Assembly: GCA_002409285.1 (NCBI GenBank)
Contig: DHUT01000045.1
Span: forward strand, 1 to 49,795
Length of the DNA: 49,795 nt
Source of the DNA: Firmicutes bacterium UBA5227
GTDB taxonomy: Bacteria; Bacillota; Clostridia; Tissierellales; Sedimentibacteraceae
Direction of reading: 5' to 3'
Below the pieces are notes generated by a model. It had not been told where the DNA came from and made no database searches. It saw only the letters and a program-made list of their open reading frames with translations. A program made the position numbers and the translations under genes. Shown here in pieces: positions 41,735 to 49,795 of this stretch (position 1 is the first letter of the stretch; each line of letters opens with the position of its first letter).

Positions 41735-42856
41735 ATGGGATTTTTTGATATATTCACACAAAAAATAGGAATTGATTTAGGAACATCAAATACATTAGTG
41801 TATGTTAACAATAAAGGAATAATTGTTAATGAACCCTCGGTTGTTGCAATAAATGTAAGCACTAATGAGGTATGTGCTGTTGGTGAAGCAGCAAAAGCAA
41901 TGCTGGACAGAACACCTAAGACGATAAATGCTATTAGGCCATTACAAAATGGTGTTATAGCAGATTTTGAAGTTACAAGGGCAATGATTAAATATTTTAT
42001 TGACAAGGCATTAAATAAAAGAAGATTTGTTAAATCAAGTATAGTTATTTGTGTTCCGGTGGGTGTTACTTCCATTGAAAGAAGAGCCGTTGAAGAGGTA
42101 GCATATGATGCCGGGGCAAAAAGAGTTAAGCTTGTGGAAGAACCTATGGCTGCAGCTATAGGAGCAGGACTTAATGTTTCTCAGCCTGTAGGAAACATGA
42201 TTGTGGATATTGGAGGCGGTACCACCGAAATTGCTGTAATATCTTTAGGAGGTATTGTCGTTTCGGATTCTATCCGCATAGCCGGAGATGATATTGATGT
42301 CAACATCAGAGATTACATGAAAGCTAAATATAAAATGGAAATCGGACTTGTGACTGCTGAAAAGATTAAAATAACAATAGGTAACGCAAGCAGAAAATTT
42401 TATATTTTACACCATGATGAAAATGAGGAAAGTATAGAAAACGATGAAAACAATGAAAATGATGAAAGTGCTGGAAGTGATGACAGCTATGAAAATAACG
42501 AATATGTAGAAAACCACGATGACAATTATAAATATCCACTGGAAATGAAAATCAGGGGCAGAGATATAGTTTCAGGTCTTCCATTAACCATAACAGTTAC
42601 AAGTGATGAAATAAGAGAGGCTATCATTGAAACTATAAATAATATTGTAAATGCTATCAAGAGGGTTTTAGAAAAAACGCCCCCGGAACTGTCATCAGAC
42701 ATTTATTCCAATGGAATTTATCTGTCAGGCGGAGGAGCGCTTCTTAAGGGCTTGGACATTTATATTGAAAAAGAAACAGGACTGAAAGTATTTATTGCCG
42801 ACAACCCGTTAAACAGTGTTGCTTTAGGAGCCGGCAAAATTTGTGAGTCTTTATGA
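41735..42856 (+). CDS. mreB: Rod-shape determining actin homologue MreB, with acidic insert
   Basis: 373 residues with actin-fold motifs IGIDLGTSNTLVYV, VVDIGGGTTEIAVIS-type (MIVDIGGGTTEIA) and YLSGGGALLKGLD. It is about 35-40 residues longer than usual because of an Asp/Glu/Asn-rich stretch at residues 227-265 (42413-42529) between KITIGNAS and KIRGRDIVSGLP. All catalytic parts remain. First gene of mreB-mreC-mreD-mrdA, which builds the elongation machinery. Confidence 0.9.
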   Translation: MGFFDIFTQKIGIDLGTSNTLVYVNNKGIIVNEPSVVAINVSTNEVCAVGEAAKAMLDRTPKTINAIRPLQNGVIADFEVTRAMIKYFIDKALNKRRFVKSSIVICVPVGVTSIERRAVEEVAYDAGAKRVKLVEEPMAAAIGAGLNVSQPVGNMIVDIGGGTTEIAVISLGGIVVSDSIRIAGDDIDVNIRDYMKAKYKMEIGLVTAEKIKITIGNASRKFYILHHDENEESIENDENNENDESAGSDDSYENNEYVENHDDNYKYPLEMKIRGRDIVSGLPLTITVTSDEIREAIIETINNIVNAIKRVLEKTPPELSSDIYSNGIYLSGGGALLKGLDIYIEKETGLKVFIADNPLNSVALGAGKICESL

Positions 42857-42866
42857 TGGTGAACAA

Positions 42867-43706
42867 ATGAATTTTTTGAAAAAGTATTTTATGAGAATTG
42901 TATTTTTGTTTACAATTATTGTTTTGGTTACTCTTATAGGTCTTTCCTCCATAGGAAGAGTTGACGGAACTAATTTAGGTTTTTTTGGAAATGTGATTTC
43001 TGGTTTCCAAAAAACTGCTTTCAGCACAGGACAAACACTGACTAATGCCTTTTATTCAATTCAGGATATTGCTAAGATGCGTGAGGAAAACAACATGCTG
43101 ACGGATACCGTCCATGAGCTGCAGGAACAGGTGAGGATATTAGAAAATATTGTAAACAAATCTGAAGCATTAGAAATTGAATACGAAATGAAAAAGAGCC
43201 TTGGATACAATCACGTAGTTGGACAAGTAATTGCTCTTGACAGTTCAAACTGGTTCAGCAGATTAACTATAGACAAAGGTGAAAATGATGGCTTGAAGAA
43301 AAACGATATTGTAATAAGCGCCGTTGAAACTGACAAGGGAGTTGTTCAGATGGGTCTTGTGGGTGTGGTCACCGAAACATCGTCAAACTGGTCAAAGGTT
43401 ATAACCATTTTGGATGAAAACTGCAAAATCAGCTTTAGGGACATTAATAGTGATGAGAGCGGAATTATGCAGGGCAGCATCGACGGAACCATAACAGGAT
43501 ACTTTTTTAACAGCAAGGCGAACGCAAGTAAAGATGATTCACTGGTTACCTCAGGCATAGGTGAAATATATTTCCCTGATTTATATATAGGTGAGGTTAA
43601 AGATGTTGTTCCTACTACTGATGCATCAACTCAGAGGATTGTGGTGGAGCCTTCGGTTGAATTCACAAAACTCAGCAGAGTATATGTATTAAAGGTAGAC
43701 AGATAG
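42867..43706 (+). CDS. mreC: Rod-shape determining protein MreC
   Basis: About 279 residues: N-terminal membrane helix (IVFLFTIIVLVTLIGLSSI), a coiled coil (NNMLTDTVHELQEQVRILENIV), then the MreC beta domain (LDSSNWFSRLTIDKGENDGL, GVVTETSSNWSKVITILD). It bridges MreB/PBPs outside the membrane. The ATG at 42867 is 10 nt after the mreB stop. Confidence 0.85.
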   Translation: MNFLKKYFMRIVFLFTIIVLVTLIGLSSIGRVDGTNLGFFGNVISGFQKTAFSTGQTLTNAFYSIQDIAKMREENNMLTDTVHELQEQVRILENIVNKSEALEIEYEMKKSLGYNHVVGQVIALDSSNWFSRLTIDKGENDGLKKNDIVISAVETDKGVVQMGLVGVVTETSSNWSKVITILDENCKISFRDINSDESGIMQGSIDGTITGYFFNSKANASKDDSLVTSGIGEIYFPDLYIGEVKDVVPTTDASTQRIVVEPSVEFTKLSRVYVLKVDR

Positions 43707-43724
43707 TGGAAGGGTAGTAATTAA

Positions 43725-44216
43725 ATGAAAAAATTTAGTTTAATGGCTGCTGTTATTGTTATTAGTTTTATATTACAGACATCTTTTTTCAGTTTTTTTA
43801 ATATACTTGGTACGATACCTGACTTGTCGCTGATTCTTGTTGTTATATTTGCAATGATGACAGACCGAGTAACAGGCGGAATACTTGGTATCATTACAGG
43901 CATATTGTATGATGCAATGATATATGATGTATTTGGCGTATATACACTGATATATTTTATTATCGGATCAATAGCAGGAGCATACAGTGATGATATGCTG
44001 AGGGAGAATTATGCTGTTTATGCTGTTTCGACCGCAGTAGCAACACTACTATGTCATTTTTTGTTATATGTATTATTGTTTTTCTTAAAATATAGGGTTG
44101 GAAATGTAACTGATATTTTTGGAGGCATTATTTTAGAAGTTGTACTTAATGCGATTTTGTCTATTTTGGTGCTTAAATTTATAACTGTGATATTTGATAA
44201 ATTGAATATTAAATAG
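43725..44216 (+). CDS. mreD: Rod-shape determining protein MreD
   Basis: 163 residues, almost wholly hydrophobic with five or six helices, including IPDLSLILVVIFAMMTDRVTGGILGIITG, the usual MreD start. It anchors MreC in the membrane. AAGG-type RBS lies upstream; 18 nt separates it from mreC. Confidence 0.85.
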   Translation: MKKFSLMAAVIVISFILQTSFFSFFNILGTIPDLSLILVVIFAMMTDRVTGGILGIITGILYDAMIYDVFGVYTLIYFIIGSIAGAYSDDMLRENYAVYAVSTAVATLLCHFLLYVLLFFLKYRVGNVTDIFGGIILEVVLNAILSILVLKFITVIFDKLNIK

Positions 44217-44231
44217 CAAAGAGGTAGAAAG

Positions 44232-47200
44232 TTGAGTTTACAAAAATTTTTTAAAAGCAGATATAATATTTTATACATAATAATAGTATTCATGCTTTGT
44301 GTCTTAGGATTCAGGATGGCCGTACTGACGATTGTTGAAGGCGAAGAATACAGAGCGGTTGCAGATGTAAAAAAAATAAAGGACATTCCTGTTAAAGCAC
44401 CCAGGGGCAAAATTTTTGACAGGAACGGTGTTCTTCTGGCAGATAATGTTTCAAGTTTTACTGTTCAAATGTATACCGATGAAATCGAGTCGAAAAATTT
44501 CAATGAAATTTCATATATATTATCTAAAATACTTGACGAAAACGGTGAAAGGCCAATTGATGAATTTCCGATAGAAATTGATACGTTTGATTACATTGAT
44601 GATACAAAAGAAAGGGCTTACAAGCTCCCAGAAGGTCAGGAGCCTCCAATATCCGGAACCGAAACTTCTGAATCTTCTGTTTCTTATGTTACTGCGGAAG
44701 AGAGAGTTATTCAAGCAGTGAAGGATAACATTAATGAATGGATGAATTTTAATACTTTGATTTACGGAGAAGAATTTAACGTCAGAGAAAGAGTTTTAGA
44801 CACCATATTAAGAGATATGGATGTTCCTGTTAAATTGGAGGATAATCATTTTGTGTTTTCTGATTTAGATAAAGATGATGAAAAGGAAGAAGAACCTGTT
44901 GAATCTACGGATGAAAATGCTCAGGATACCCAGACAAATCAGCAGATAACACAGCAGCAGACAGATTCACAGGTAGTTGAAACAGAAGAAGATCCAATAA
45001 AAAAATGGCTCAGTGAGAATTCTTTGAGCGGAAATCTTACTGCAGACAGTGTAGTTGAGGAGCTTCTTGTAAGAAACAATAAATATTTATCAGGTCTGTT
45101 CTCAAATTCTAAAATCAGAAAGCTTTCATACGACTTTATTGTATCAAAAGGTCTTGATACAAACATTAAGCTTGTGAAATATTCATTTGTTCAGGATGAA
45201 AATTATAAAAATATTAAAAAGAACCTGAATGTAAATCATGAAGAAGTAACACCATCTTCATCCGCCAAGGATGATTTTGTGCTGCTCAGCATGAAATATT
45301 CGCTGGACAATTTACTTCATACGGTTTATGAAACAGAAACAGGGAAAGTTATGCCGGGGGCTTTGCTGATAGAGAGACTAAAAGAAGTGTATCCGGATCT
45401 GCCGGTTAAATTTGTTGAAAATGGTCAGCAAGGTCTATATGAATACACAGACGATGAGTTAAAAGCGAAATATTTAAGTCAAAACAACATGGAGCAAAGC
45501 ACGGACCCCTACAGCTTCATTAAGCAGATTTCATTTAAAAACTATGATATACTAAAGAACTTAATAACCGATGACAGCATTAAATACTATTCACAGGTAG
45601 AATTATTAAAGTATGAAAATCCTTCTATCTCAATATCGGAATGGGAGTATACTCCTATCAGAGATAAAAGAAATTGGATAACGAAAAATTTACAATTAAA
45701 AGAAGAGGAAGATACCTCAAATTATTCTGCTGAAGATGTATTTAAAATGCTGAGGGACACATTGAAAATCAATTCGGGTGTCAATGATTATGACATGAGA
45801 AATATGATGGTTATCCGTGAAAGATACAATAAAACAAGTTATCTTTCATACCATCCGGTGGACATATGCTACAGCATATCAGAAAAATCAGTGGCTATGA
45901 TTTCTGAACGATCTCATGAACTTAACGGTATAAACGTTGAAATAGAGCCTTTAAGGTATTATCCACAAAATGATACAGCCGCCCACGCAATAGGATACCT
46001 TGGGAAAATAGCCCAGGATTACGAAGTTCAGGATTATATTGTTGAAAAAGGCTACAGTCCGGATGACATAATAGGTAAAACAGGACTTGAAGAAAAATTT
46101 GAAAGCTATTTAAGAGGAGAGAAGGGAAGGAAGACTGTTGAGGTCAACAACGTTGGAAAAACCATAAGGTCGGTTTCGAGCCAGGCACCTACCCCGGGCG
46201 ATAATTTATATGTTACCATAGATGACAGACTTCAGAAAACCGCTGAAAATGCCCTGAAGAAGGGCATAGAGCAAATACAGGCAGGAGGAATCTTTGAAAG
46301 CGAATGGGGTGATTTTGTATTTAAGGATAAATATCAAAACGCCAAGTCGGGAGCTCTTGTTGCATTGGACGTAAAAACAGGAGAGGTTCTGGCAATGGCC
46401 AATTATCCTTCCTATGATTTAAATTTGTTTTCAACAGGCATATCTCAGGAAGACTGGAACAGCCTCTTAAGCGACTCAAAGAATCCACTGGCTCCCAGAC
46501 CTCTTTATAACATAGCAATGCTTTCTGCCATACAGCCCGGTTCCACATTTAAAATGATTACCGCACTCGCTGCTCTTGAAAAAGGAGTTAATCCTAATAC
46601 ACAGGTTTACTGTGCAGGTACTATGGAGGTAGGAGACAGACGCTTCAGCTGCTGGATTTACAACATGTTCCATGGTTCACATGGATATCAGAACATGTAT
46701 CAGGCAATAATGAATTCCTGTAACTTCTATTTTTATACAACCATGCTCGGAGAAAATCTTGCTACTCACCAGCCTCACACAGTAAAGGTTACCGCAGAAG
46801 AAGTTATAGCTATGGCTTCTCAATTTGGGCTTAACGATAAAACAGGAATTGAAATAGATATACCCCAGGAGACCTCAGGAGGAGTGCCCAGCATAGAAGG
46901 AAAGAAAATTAATATAAGAGTGTATTTAAGAATGTTTCTGGAGGCAAATATAGAAAGATATCTGGAAAAAGGATATACTATTGATTCCGGAATGAAAAAT
47001 GAAATTGTGGAGGAAATTGTAAGCTGGGTTGACAGAGACGAACCCATGACCAGGGGAGAGGTATATGATGGTTTAAAAGCCTTGAGACTTAATCCTGAAA
47101 AAGTAAATGACTACAACGTACCTCTTGTGGATATAATCAAGTATTCATACCTGAATCAGGCGGCATGGAATGTGGGCGACAATTTAAATATTAGCATTGG

Positions 47201-47672
47201 TCAGGGAAATAACGCCTATACGACGATGCAGATGGCAAACTATGCAGCTACTATTGCCAATGGAGGATACAGGCACAATGTAAGCATAGTTAAAGAAATA
47301 CAAACCTATGACGGAAAGAAAACGGACTATGTACCGCTAAGAGAAGCTGAGAGAGTTAAATTATCTGATTACGATTATTTGAATGTTGTAAGGGAAGGTA
47401 TGAGGCTTGTTTCACTGGATGACAGCGCAAAGCCTTATTCTAAGTTTCCCGTGGAGGTGGCAAGCAAGACAGGTACCGCACAAAATCAGGGAACAAATCC
47501 TGACACAGGCAAGCCTTATGATGATTTTGCCTGGTATGTTGCTTTCGCTCCCTACGACGATCCTCAGATTGCGGTTGCCTGTATATTATTTGAGGGAGGT
47601 TCAGGAAGATATCCGACCCCGATAGTCAGAGAAGTAATAGGTGAATATTTGAAGCTATATAATGGACAATAG
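44232..47672 (+). CDS. mrdA: Penicillin-binding protein 2-like transpeptidase (very long)
   Basis: 1146 residues from TTG with GAGGTAG upstream. One N-terminal helix (ILYIIIVFMLCVLGFRMAVLTI), dimerisation start (APRGKIFDRNGVLLADN), a long inserted region of about 400 residues with a Gln/Thr-rich segment, then the second part of the dimerisation domain (GYLGKIAQDYEVQDY, GKTGLEEKFESYLRG) and the transpeptidase: S771-T-F-K774, S829-C-N831 and K1079-T-G. It crosslinks peptidoglycan with MreBCD/RodA. Most PBP2 are 600-900 residues. Confidence 0.9.
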   Translation: MSLQKFFKSRYNILYIIIVFMLCVLGFRMAVLTIVEGEEYRAVADVKKIKDIPVKAPRGKIFDRNGVLLADNVSSFTVQMYTDEIESKNFNEISYILSKILDENGERPIDEFPIEIDTFDYIDDTKERAYKLPEGQEPPISGTETSESSVSYVTAEERVIQAVKDNINEWMNFNTLIYGEEFNVRERVLDTILRDMDVPVKLEDNHFVFSDLDKDDEKEEEPVESTDENAQDTQTNQQITQQQTDSQVVETEEDPIKKWLSENSLSGNLTADSVVEELLVRNNKYLSGLFSNSKIRKLSYDFIVSKGLDTNIKLVKYSFVQDENYKNIKKNLNVNHEEVTPSSSAKDDFVLLSMKYSLDNLLHTVYETETGKVMPGALLIERLKEVYPDLPVKFVENGQQGLYEYTDDELKAKYLSQNNMEQSTDPYSFIKQISFKNYDILKNLITDDSIKYYSQVELLKYENPSISISEWEYTPIRDKRNWITKNLQLKEEEDTSNYSAEDVFKMLRDTLKINSGVNDYDMRNMMVIRERYNKTSYLSYHPVDICYSISEKSVAMISERSHELNGINVEIEPLRYYPQNDTAAHAIGYLGKIAQDYEVQDYIVEKGYSPDDIIGKTGLEEKFESYLRGEKGRKTVEVNNVGKTIRSVSSQAPTPGDNLYVTIDDRLQKTAENALKKGIEQIQAGGIFESEWGDFVFKDKYQNAKSGALVALDVKTGEVLAMANYPSYDLNLFSTGISQEDWNSLLSDSKNPLAPRPLYNIAMLSAIQPGSTFKMITALAALEKGVNPNTQVYCAGTMEVGDRRFSCWIYNMFHGSHGYQNMYQAIMNSCNFYFYTTMLGENLATHQPHTVKVTAEEVIAMASQFGLNDKTGIEIDIPQETSGGVPSIEGKKINIRVYLRMFLEANIERYLEKGYTIDSGMKNEIVEEIVSWVDRDEPMTRGEVYDGLKALRLNPEKVNDYNVPLVDIIKYSYLNQAAWNVGDNLNISIGQGNNAYTTMQMANYAATIANGGYRHNVSIVKEIQTYDGKKTDYVPLREAERVKLSDYDYLNVVREGMRLVSLDDSAKPYSKFPVEVASKTGTAQNQGTNPDTGKPYDDFAWYVAFAPYDDPQIAVACILFEGGSGRYPTPIVREVIGEYLKLYNGQ

Positions 47673-47766
47673 CTGAATGATAGAAGAACGGTGATTGGGC
47701 AGTTGCTCACCGATTACATTACAATTTTTCAGCGATAGTTCACCAATTGTAGAATGGGAGGATTTT

Positions 47767-48468
47767 ATGGGAAAGTTAGTCTTAGTAGAATCACGGAAAG
47801 ATTATATTGGGAAGACAGTTATATGTATCAAGACAGGGATTGCTTTATCTGAGGGAGGGAAAAATGTCCTTTTTATGGATTTATCCTCAGGCAAGAAGAA
47901 AATTTCAGAATATCTGAATGTAAATGAATCCATCATATACGACATAAAGGATGCCCTAAACGGAATATGCTCTTTAGAACAGGCTGTAATTGAAATCAAT
48001 GAGAGGTTATCACTTCTTCCCTGCCCCAGAATTGCTGACAAACTAAGTAAAATAACCCAGGATGAATTTACGGAGATAATCGGCAAAGCTAAAGAAACAT
48101 ATGACTTTATAATTGCAGATGTTGATAAAGCTTCATCCGGCTATATTAACTTCAGCCTGGTCAGCCATATAATTACAGTAAATAACAATGATTTTTCATG
48201 TATTAAAGAATTTAACAACACAAGGAGCATAGCGCAAAAATATAATGTGGATCATATTCTTTCGATGCTGAACATGTATCACAGGAAAAAGGCTAAAAAG
48301 GGAACAGCTATGAGTGCAAAAGATATTCAGAAGATGACAGAAGTGGATATGGATGTAATAATAGAAGAAAACCCCAGGTATTCAAATATGGATTATGATT
48401 ATCTGTTCGGCAGTCAGGATGACTCATTCAGCAGAGCTATTAAAACAATTGCCGGAAAATTAAATTAA
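47767..48468 (+). CDS. MinD/ParA-like protein with degenerate P-loop
   Basis: 233 residues with the deviant-Walker order: V-E-S-R-K-D-Y-I-G-K-T at residues 8-17, where MinD has KGGVGKT (K11 and K16-T17 kept, the two glycines gone), then FMDLSSGKKKISEYL, and IIADVDKASSGYINFSLV with ITVNNNDFSCIKEF. It sits where many Clostridia have minC-minD-minE after mrdA. ATP binding is doubtful; no MinC or MinE is present. Confidence 0.7.
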   Translation: MGKLVLVESRKDYIGKTVICIKTGIALSEGGKNVLFMDLSSGKKKISEYLNVNESIIYDIKDALNGICSLEQAVIEINERLSLLPCPRIADKLSKITQDEFTEIIGKAKETYDFIIADVDKASSGYINFSLVSHIITVNNNDFSCIKEFNNTRSIAQKYNVDHILSMLNMYHRKKAKKGTAMSAKDIQKMTEVDMDVIIEENPRYSNMDYDYLFGSQDDSFSRAIKTIAGKLN

Positions 48469-48486
48469 TACTGACAGTATAAAAAA

Positions 48487-48513
48487 CAAAGACTTAAGGT
48501 TTTTGTTTTTTTT
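48487..48513 (+). terminator. Intrinsic terminator after the MinD-like gene
   Basis: CAAAGAC (48487-48493), 5-nt loop, GTTTTTG (48499-48505), then eight T; pairs include one G-T. Confidence 0.75.
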
Positions 48514-48564
48514 AGTAATAAAGCTTGTAACATTTTAATAAAATATACAGAAGGGGTGGGTGAG

Positions 48565-49197
48565 ATGAATAAAATAACAAGAAAAAAAATCAACCTGAAA
48601 AGAAAAGAGCAATTTAACAGAAAGTTAGCAGTCCAGGTTATATTCAGCATAGTTTTGGTTGCAGCGGTTATTGTTACCAAGCAGTTGGATTCTGACAAAT
48701 CCAGGCAGCTTTTAAATACTGCCGGTGAAAAAATGAGCGATAGCGTCAGGCCGGATGAGGTTGGAAATTCGATTCATAATTTCGGTATAGGCATAAAAAA
48801 CATAATGTCTTTCAAATCAAAGGATGCATCTGAGTACGCTGCTCCCGTCAGTGGCAAGGTTTACCTTAACTATGGATTGACCAAGTCAGGAGAGACTACC
48901 TACTACAATCACGGGATGGATATTGTGTCAAATACCAAGTCTCTGAAATCTATTTCCGACGGAAAGGTAACCCAGGTAGGAAATAATGAAAAGCTTTCAA
49001 ATTACGTAGTTATTGAAGAAGACGGAAAAACAATAATTTACGGAAAAATAAAAGAAACATTTATAGGTGAAGGCGACAAGGTTTCAAAGGGAGAGATTAT
49101 AGGAGCTCTCAATGAAGAAAATATGCTTCTTCATATAGAAGTATGGGAAGACGGCGAATCTTTAAACCCGGCTAAGCTTTTTGATATGAATGAATAA
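48565..49197 (+). CDS. spoIVFA: SpoIVFA-like / M23 family protein
   Basis: About 210 residues: a basic N-terminus (KITRKKINLKRKEQFNRK), one membrane helix (VIFSIVLVAAVIVTKQL), and a C-terminal M23/LytM-type domain (YAAPVSGKVYLNYGL, YYNHGMDIVSN, GEIIGALNEENMLLHIEVWEDG). Zn ligands of active M23 peptidases are only partly recognisable, as expected for SpoIVFA, which controls SpoIVFB in pro-SigK processing. GGGGTGGG lies upstream; ATG 48565 is preferred to 48556. Confidence 0.75.
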   Translation: MNKITRKKINLKRKEQFNRKLAVQVIFSIVLVAAVIVTKQLDSDKSRQLLNTAGEKMSDSVRPDEVGNSIHNFGIGIKNIMSFKSKDASEYAAPVSGKVYLNYGLTKSGETTYYNHGMDIVSNTKSLKSISDGKVTQVGNNEKLSNYVVIEEDGKTIIYGKIKETFIGEGDKVSKGEIIGALNEENMLLHIEVWEDGESLNPAKLFDMNE

Positions 49198-49203
49198 TAT
49201 GTA

Positions 49204-49716
49204 ATGCTTATTTTAATTGCATTAGCTTCCCATGAGGCGGCACATTTAATTTCTTCCGTAATTCTCAATATTAAAATGGATAAATTCAAGGTTACCATAT
49301 TTGGATTTAATATTAATACCGATTTAGAACAAGTTGGCTTTTTCAAAAAACTGCTGCTGTTTTTAGCCGGACCGGCATGTAATATTTTTTTGTTTTTATT
49401 ATTTAAAAATACAGCATACAATAATTTTGCACAAGCCAATTTATTTCTGGCAATCGTGAATATGTTGCCTGTTGTACCCCTGGATGGAGGAAATATCTGC
49501 AAATCGGTGTTGCAAATATTCCTTGACCTGAAATCTGTATGCAGGTATATGATTATGACCAATACATTTTTTATTGTATGCTTTCTGATAATAATACATA
49601 TACACGAAGACTACCTTTTTTTTATATTGATTATTATGAGTCTCAGAGGGATATTAGAAGAAAACCAATATCTGATTGAAAAAAGTATCAGAAAAAAGTA
49701 CAATTTGTTTAAATAG
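49204..49716 (+). CDS. spoIVFB: SpoIVFB-like M50 intramembrane metalloprotease, short N-terminus
   Basis: 170 residues with HEAAH (LASHEAAHLISSV) in the first helix and NMLPVVPLDGGNI for the second active-site Asp motif. SpoIVFB cuts pro-SigK in the mother cell membrane in spore formers. The frame begins right at the HEAAH helix: the usual N-terminal 25-40 residues with the first helix are absent. It is in the same frame as spoIVFA, with only TAA-TAT-GTA between. No good RBS is seen. It may be a shortened, possibly inactive, gene. Confidence 0.7.
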   Translation: MLILIALASHEAAHLISSVILNIKMDKFKVTIFGFNINTDLEQVGFFKKLLLFLAGPACNIFLFLLFKNTAYNNFAQANLFLAIVNMLPVVPLDGGNICKSVLQIFLDLKSVCRYMIMTNTFFIVCFLIIIHIHEDYLFFILIIMSLRGILEENQYLIEKSIRKKYNLFK

Positions 49717-49795
49717 CTGTCTAAAGATTTTTTACCTTCGTTTCAGAATGACGACAGACTGACTCCCCCATGTTTCAATAAAAGATTTTTGACTG

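Noticed and set aside
49150..49716. spoIVFA-spoIVFB as one read-through protein
   Set aside because: The stop is TAA, not a known recoding codon, and no hairpin supports read-through.

Overview
The window looks like chromosome from a low-GC, spore-forming, motile member of the Clostridia/Tissierellia side of the Bacillota. The evidence is an A+T-rich sequence with strong GGAGG-type ribosome binding sites, spoIVFA/spoIVFB-like genes, a DacF-type carboxypeptidase, mreBCD with a class B PBP, motAB, and a full bacterial selenocysteine system with a UGA-containing selD. A Sedimentibacter-like host is a guess only; nothing here fixes the genus.

Region 1 (1-17.6 kb) is an accessory region, all on the + strand. 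It holds small stand-alone genes: GNAT acetyltransferases, a HAD hydrolase, PPOX/flavin-reductase split barrels, DUF1697, radical SAM, VOC, three TIGR04076-type copies, an Rpn-type nuclease, DJ-1/PfpI, DinB and HD proteins. Intact genes are mixed with scars. A block at 752-1635 recurs at 8331-9214 with a nearly constant offset of 7578-7579 nt. Several genes are chimeras (TIGR04076 with a GNAT tail, an APH N-lobe with a squalene-cyclase-like domain, a truncated GNAT with a CPT-like kinase). Others are frameshifted or internally deleted (LUD, GNAT, HAD, Rpn, DUF3788, Nim-like PPOX, an ABC ATPase tail). One IS3-type OrfA remnant is present; no integrase, attC-like site or CRISPR was seen.

Region 2 (17.7-22.5 kb) holds a minus-strand NfeD-flotillin operon with its own promoter and terminator, an internally deleted ABC exporter pseudogene, and motAB.

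Region 3 (22.5-30.7 kb) is the selenium region. dacF (minus) diverges from a comEA-like gene, which is followed by selD (Sec codon at 24603 with a downstream hairpin), selA and selB, then an orphan OmpR-type regulator and tRNA-Sec (29908-30004), then a UspA-like protein and a YkvA-like protein. SelA, SelB, SelD and tRNA-Sec together cover the selenium-specific core of the Sec pathway; seryl-tRNA synthetase is not in the window.

Region 4 (30.8-41.7 kb) has a pseudokinase-like membrane protein, a MacAB-type ABC efflux set, MscS, a FlK-like thioesterase, nrdR, a DUF4241 protein, a NusG_II / Gx-transporter / DUF4321 cluster, maf and radC. Region 5 (41.7-49.8 kb) is the elongation cluster mreB-mreC-mreD-mrdA, a MinD-like ATPase with a degenerate P-loop, and spoIVFA-spoIVFB. 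Here MreB carries an acidic insert of about 40 residues and the PBP2 is 1146 residues long.
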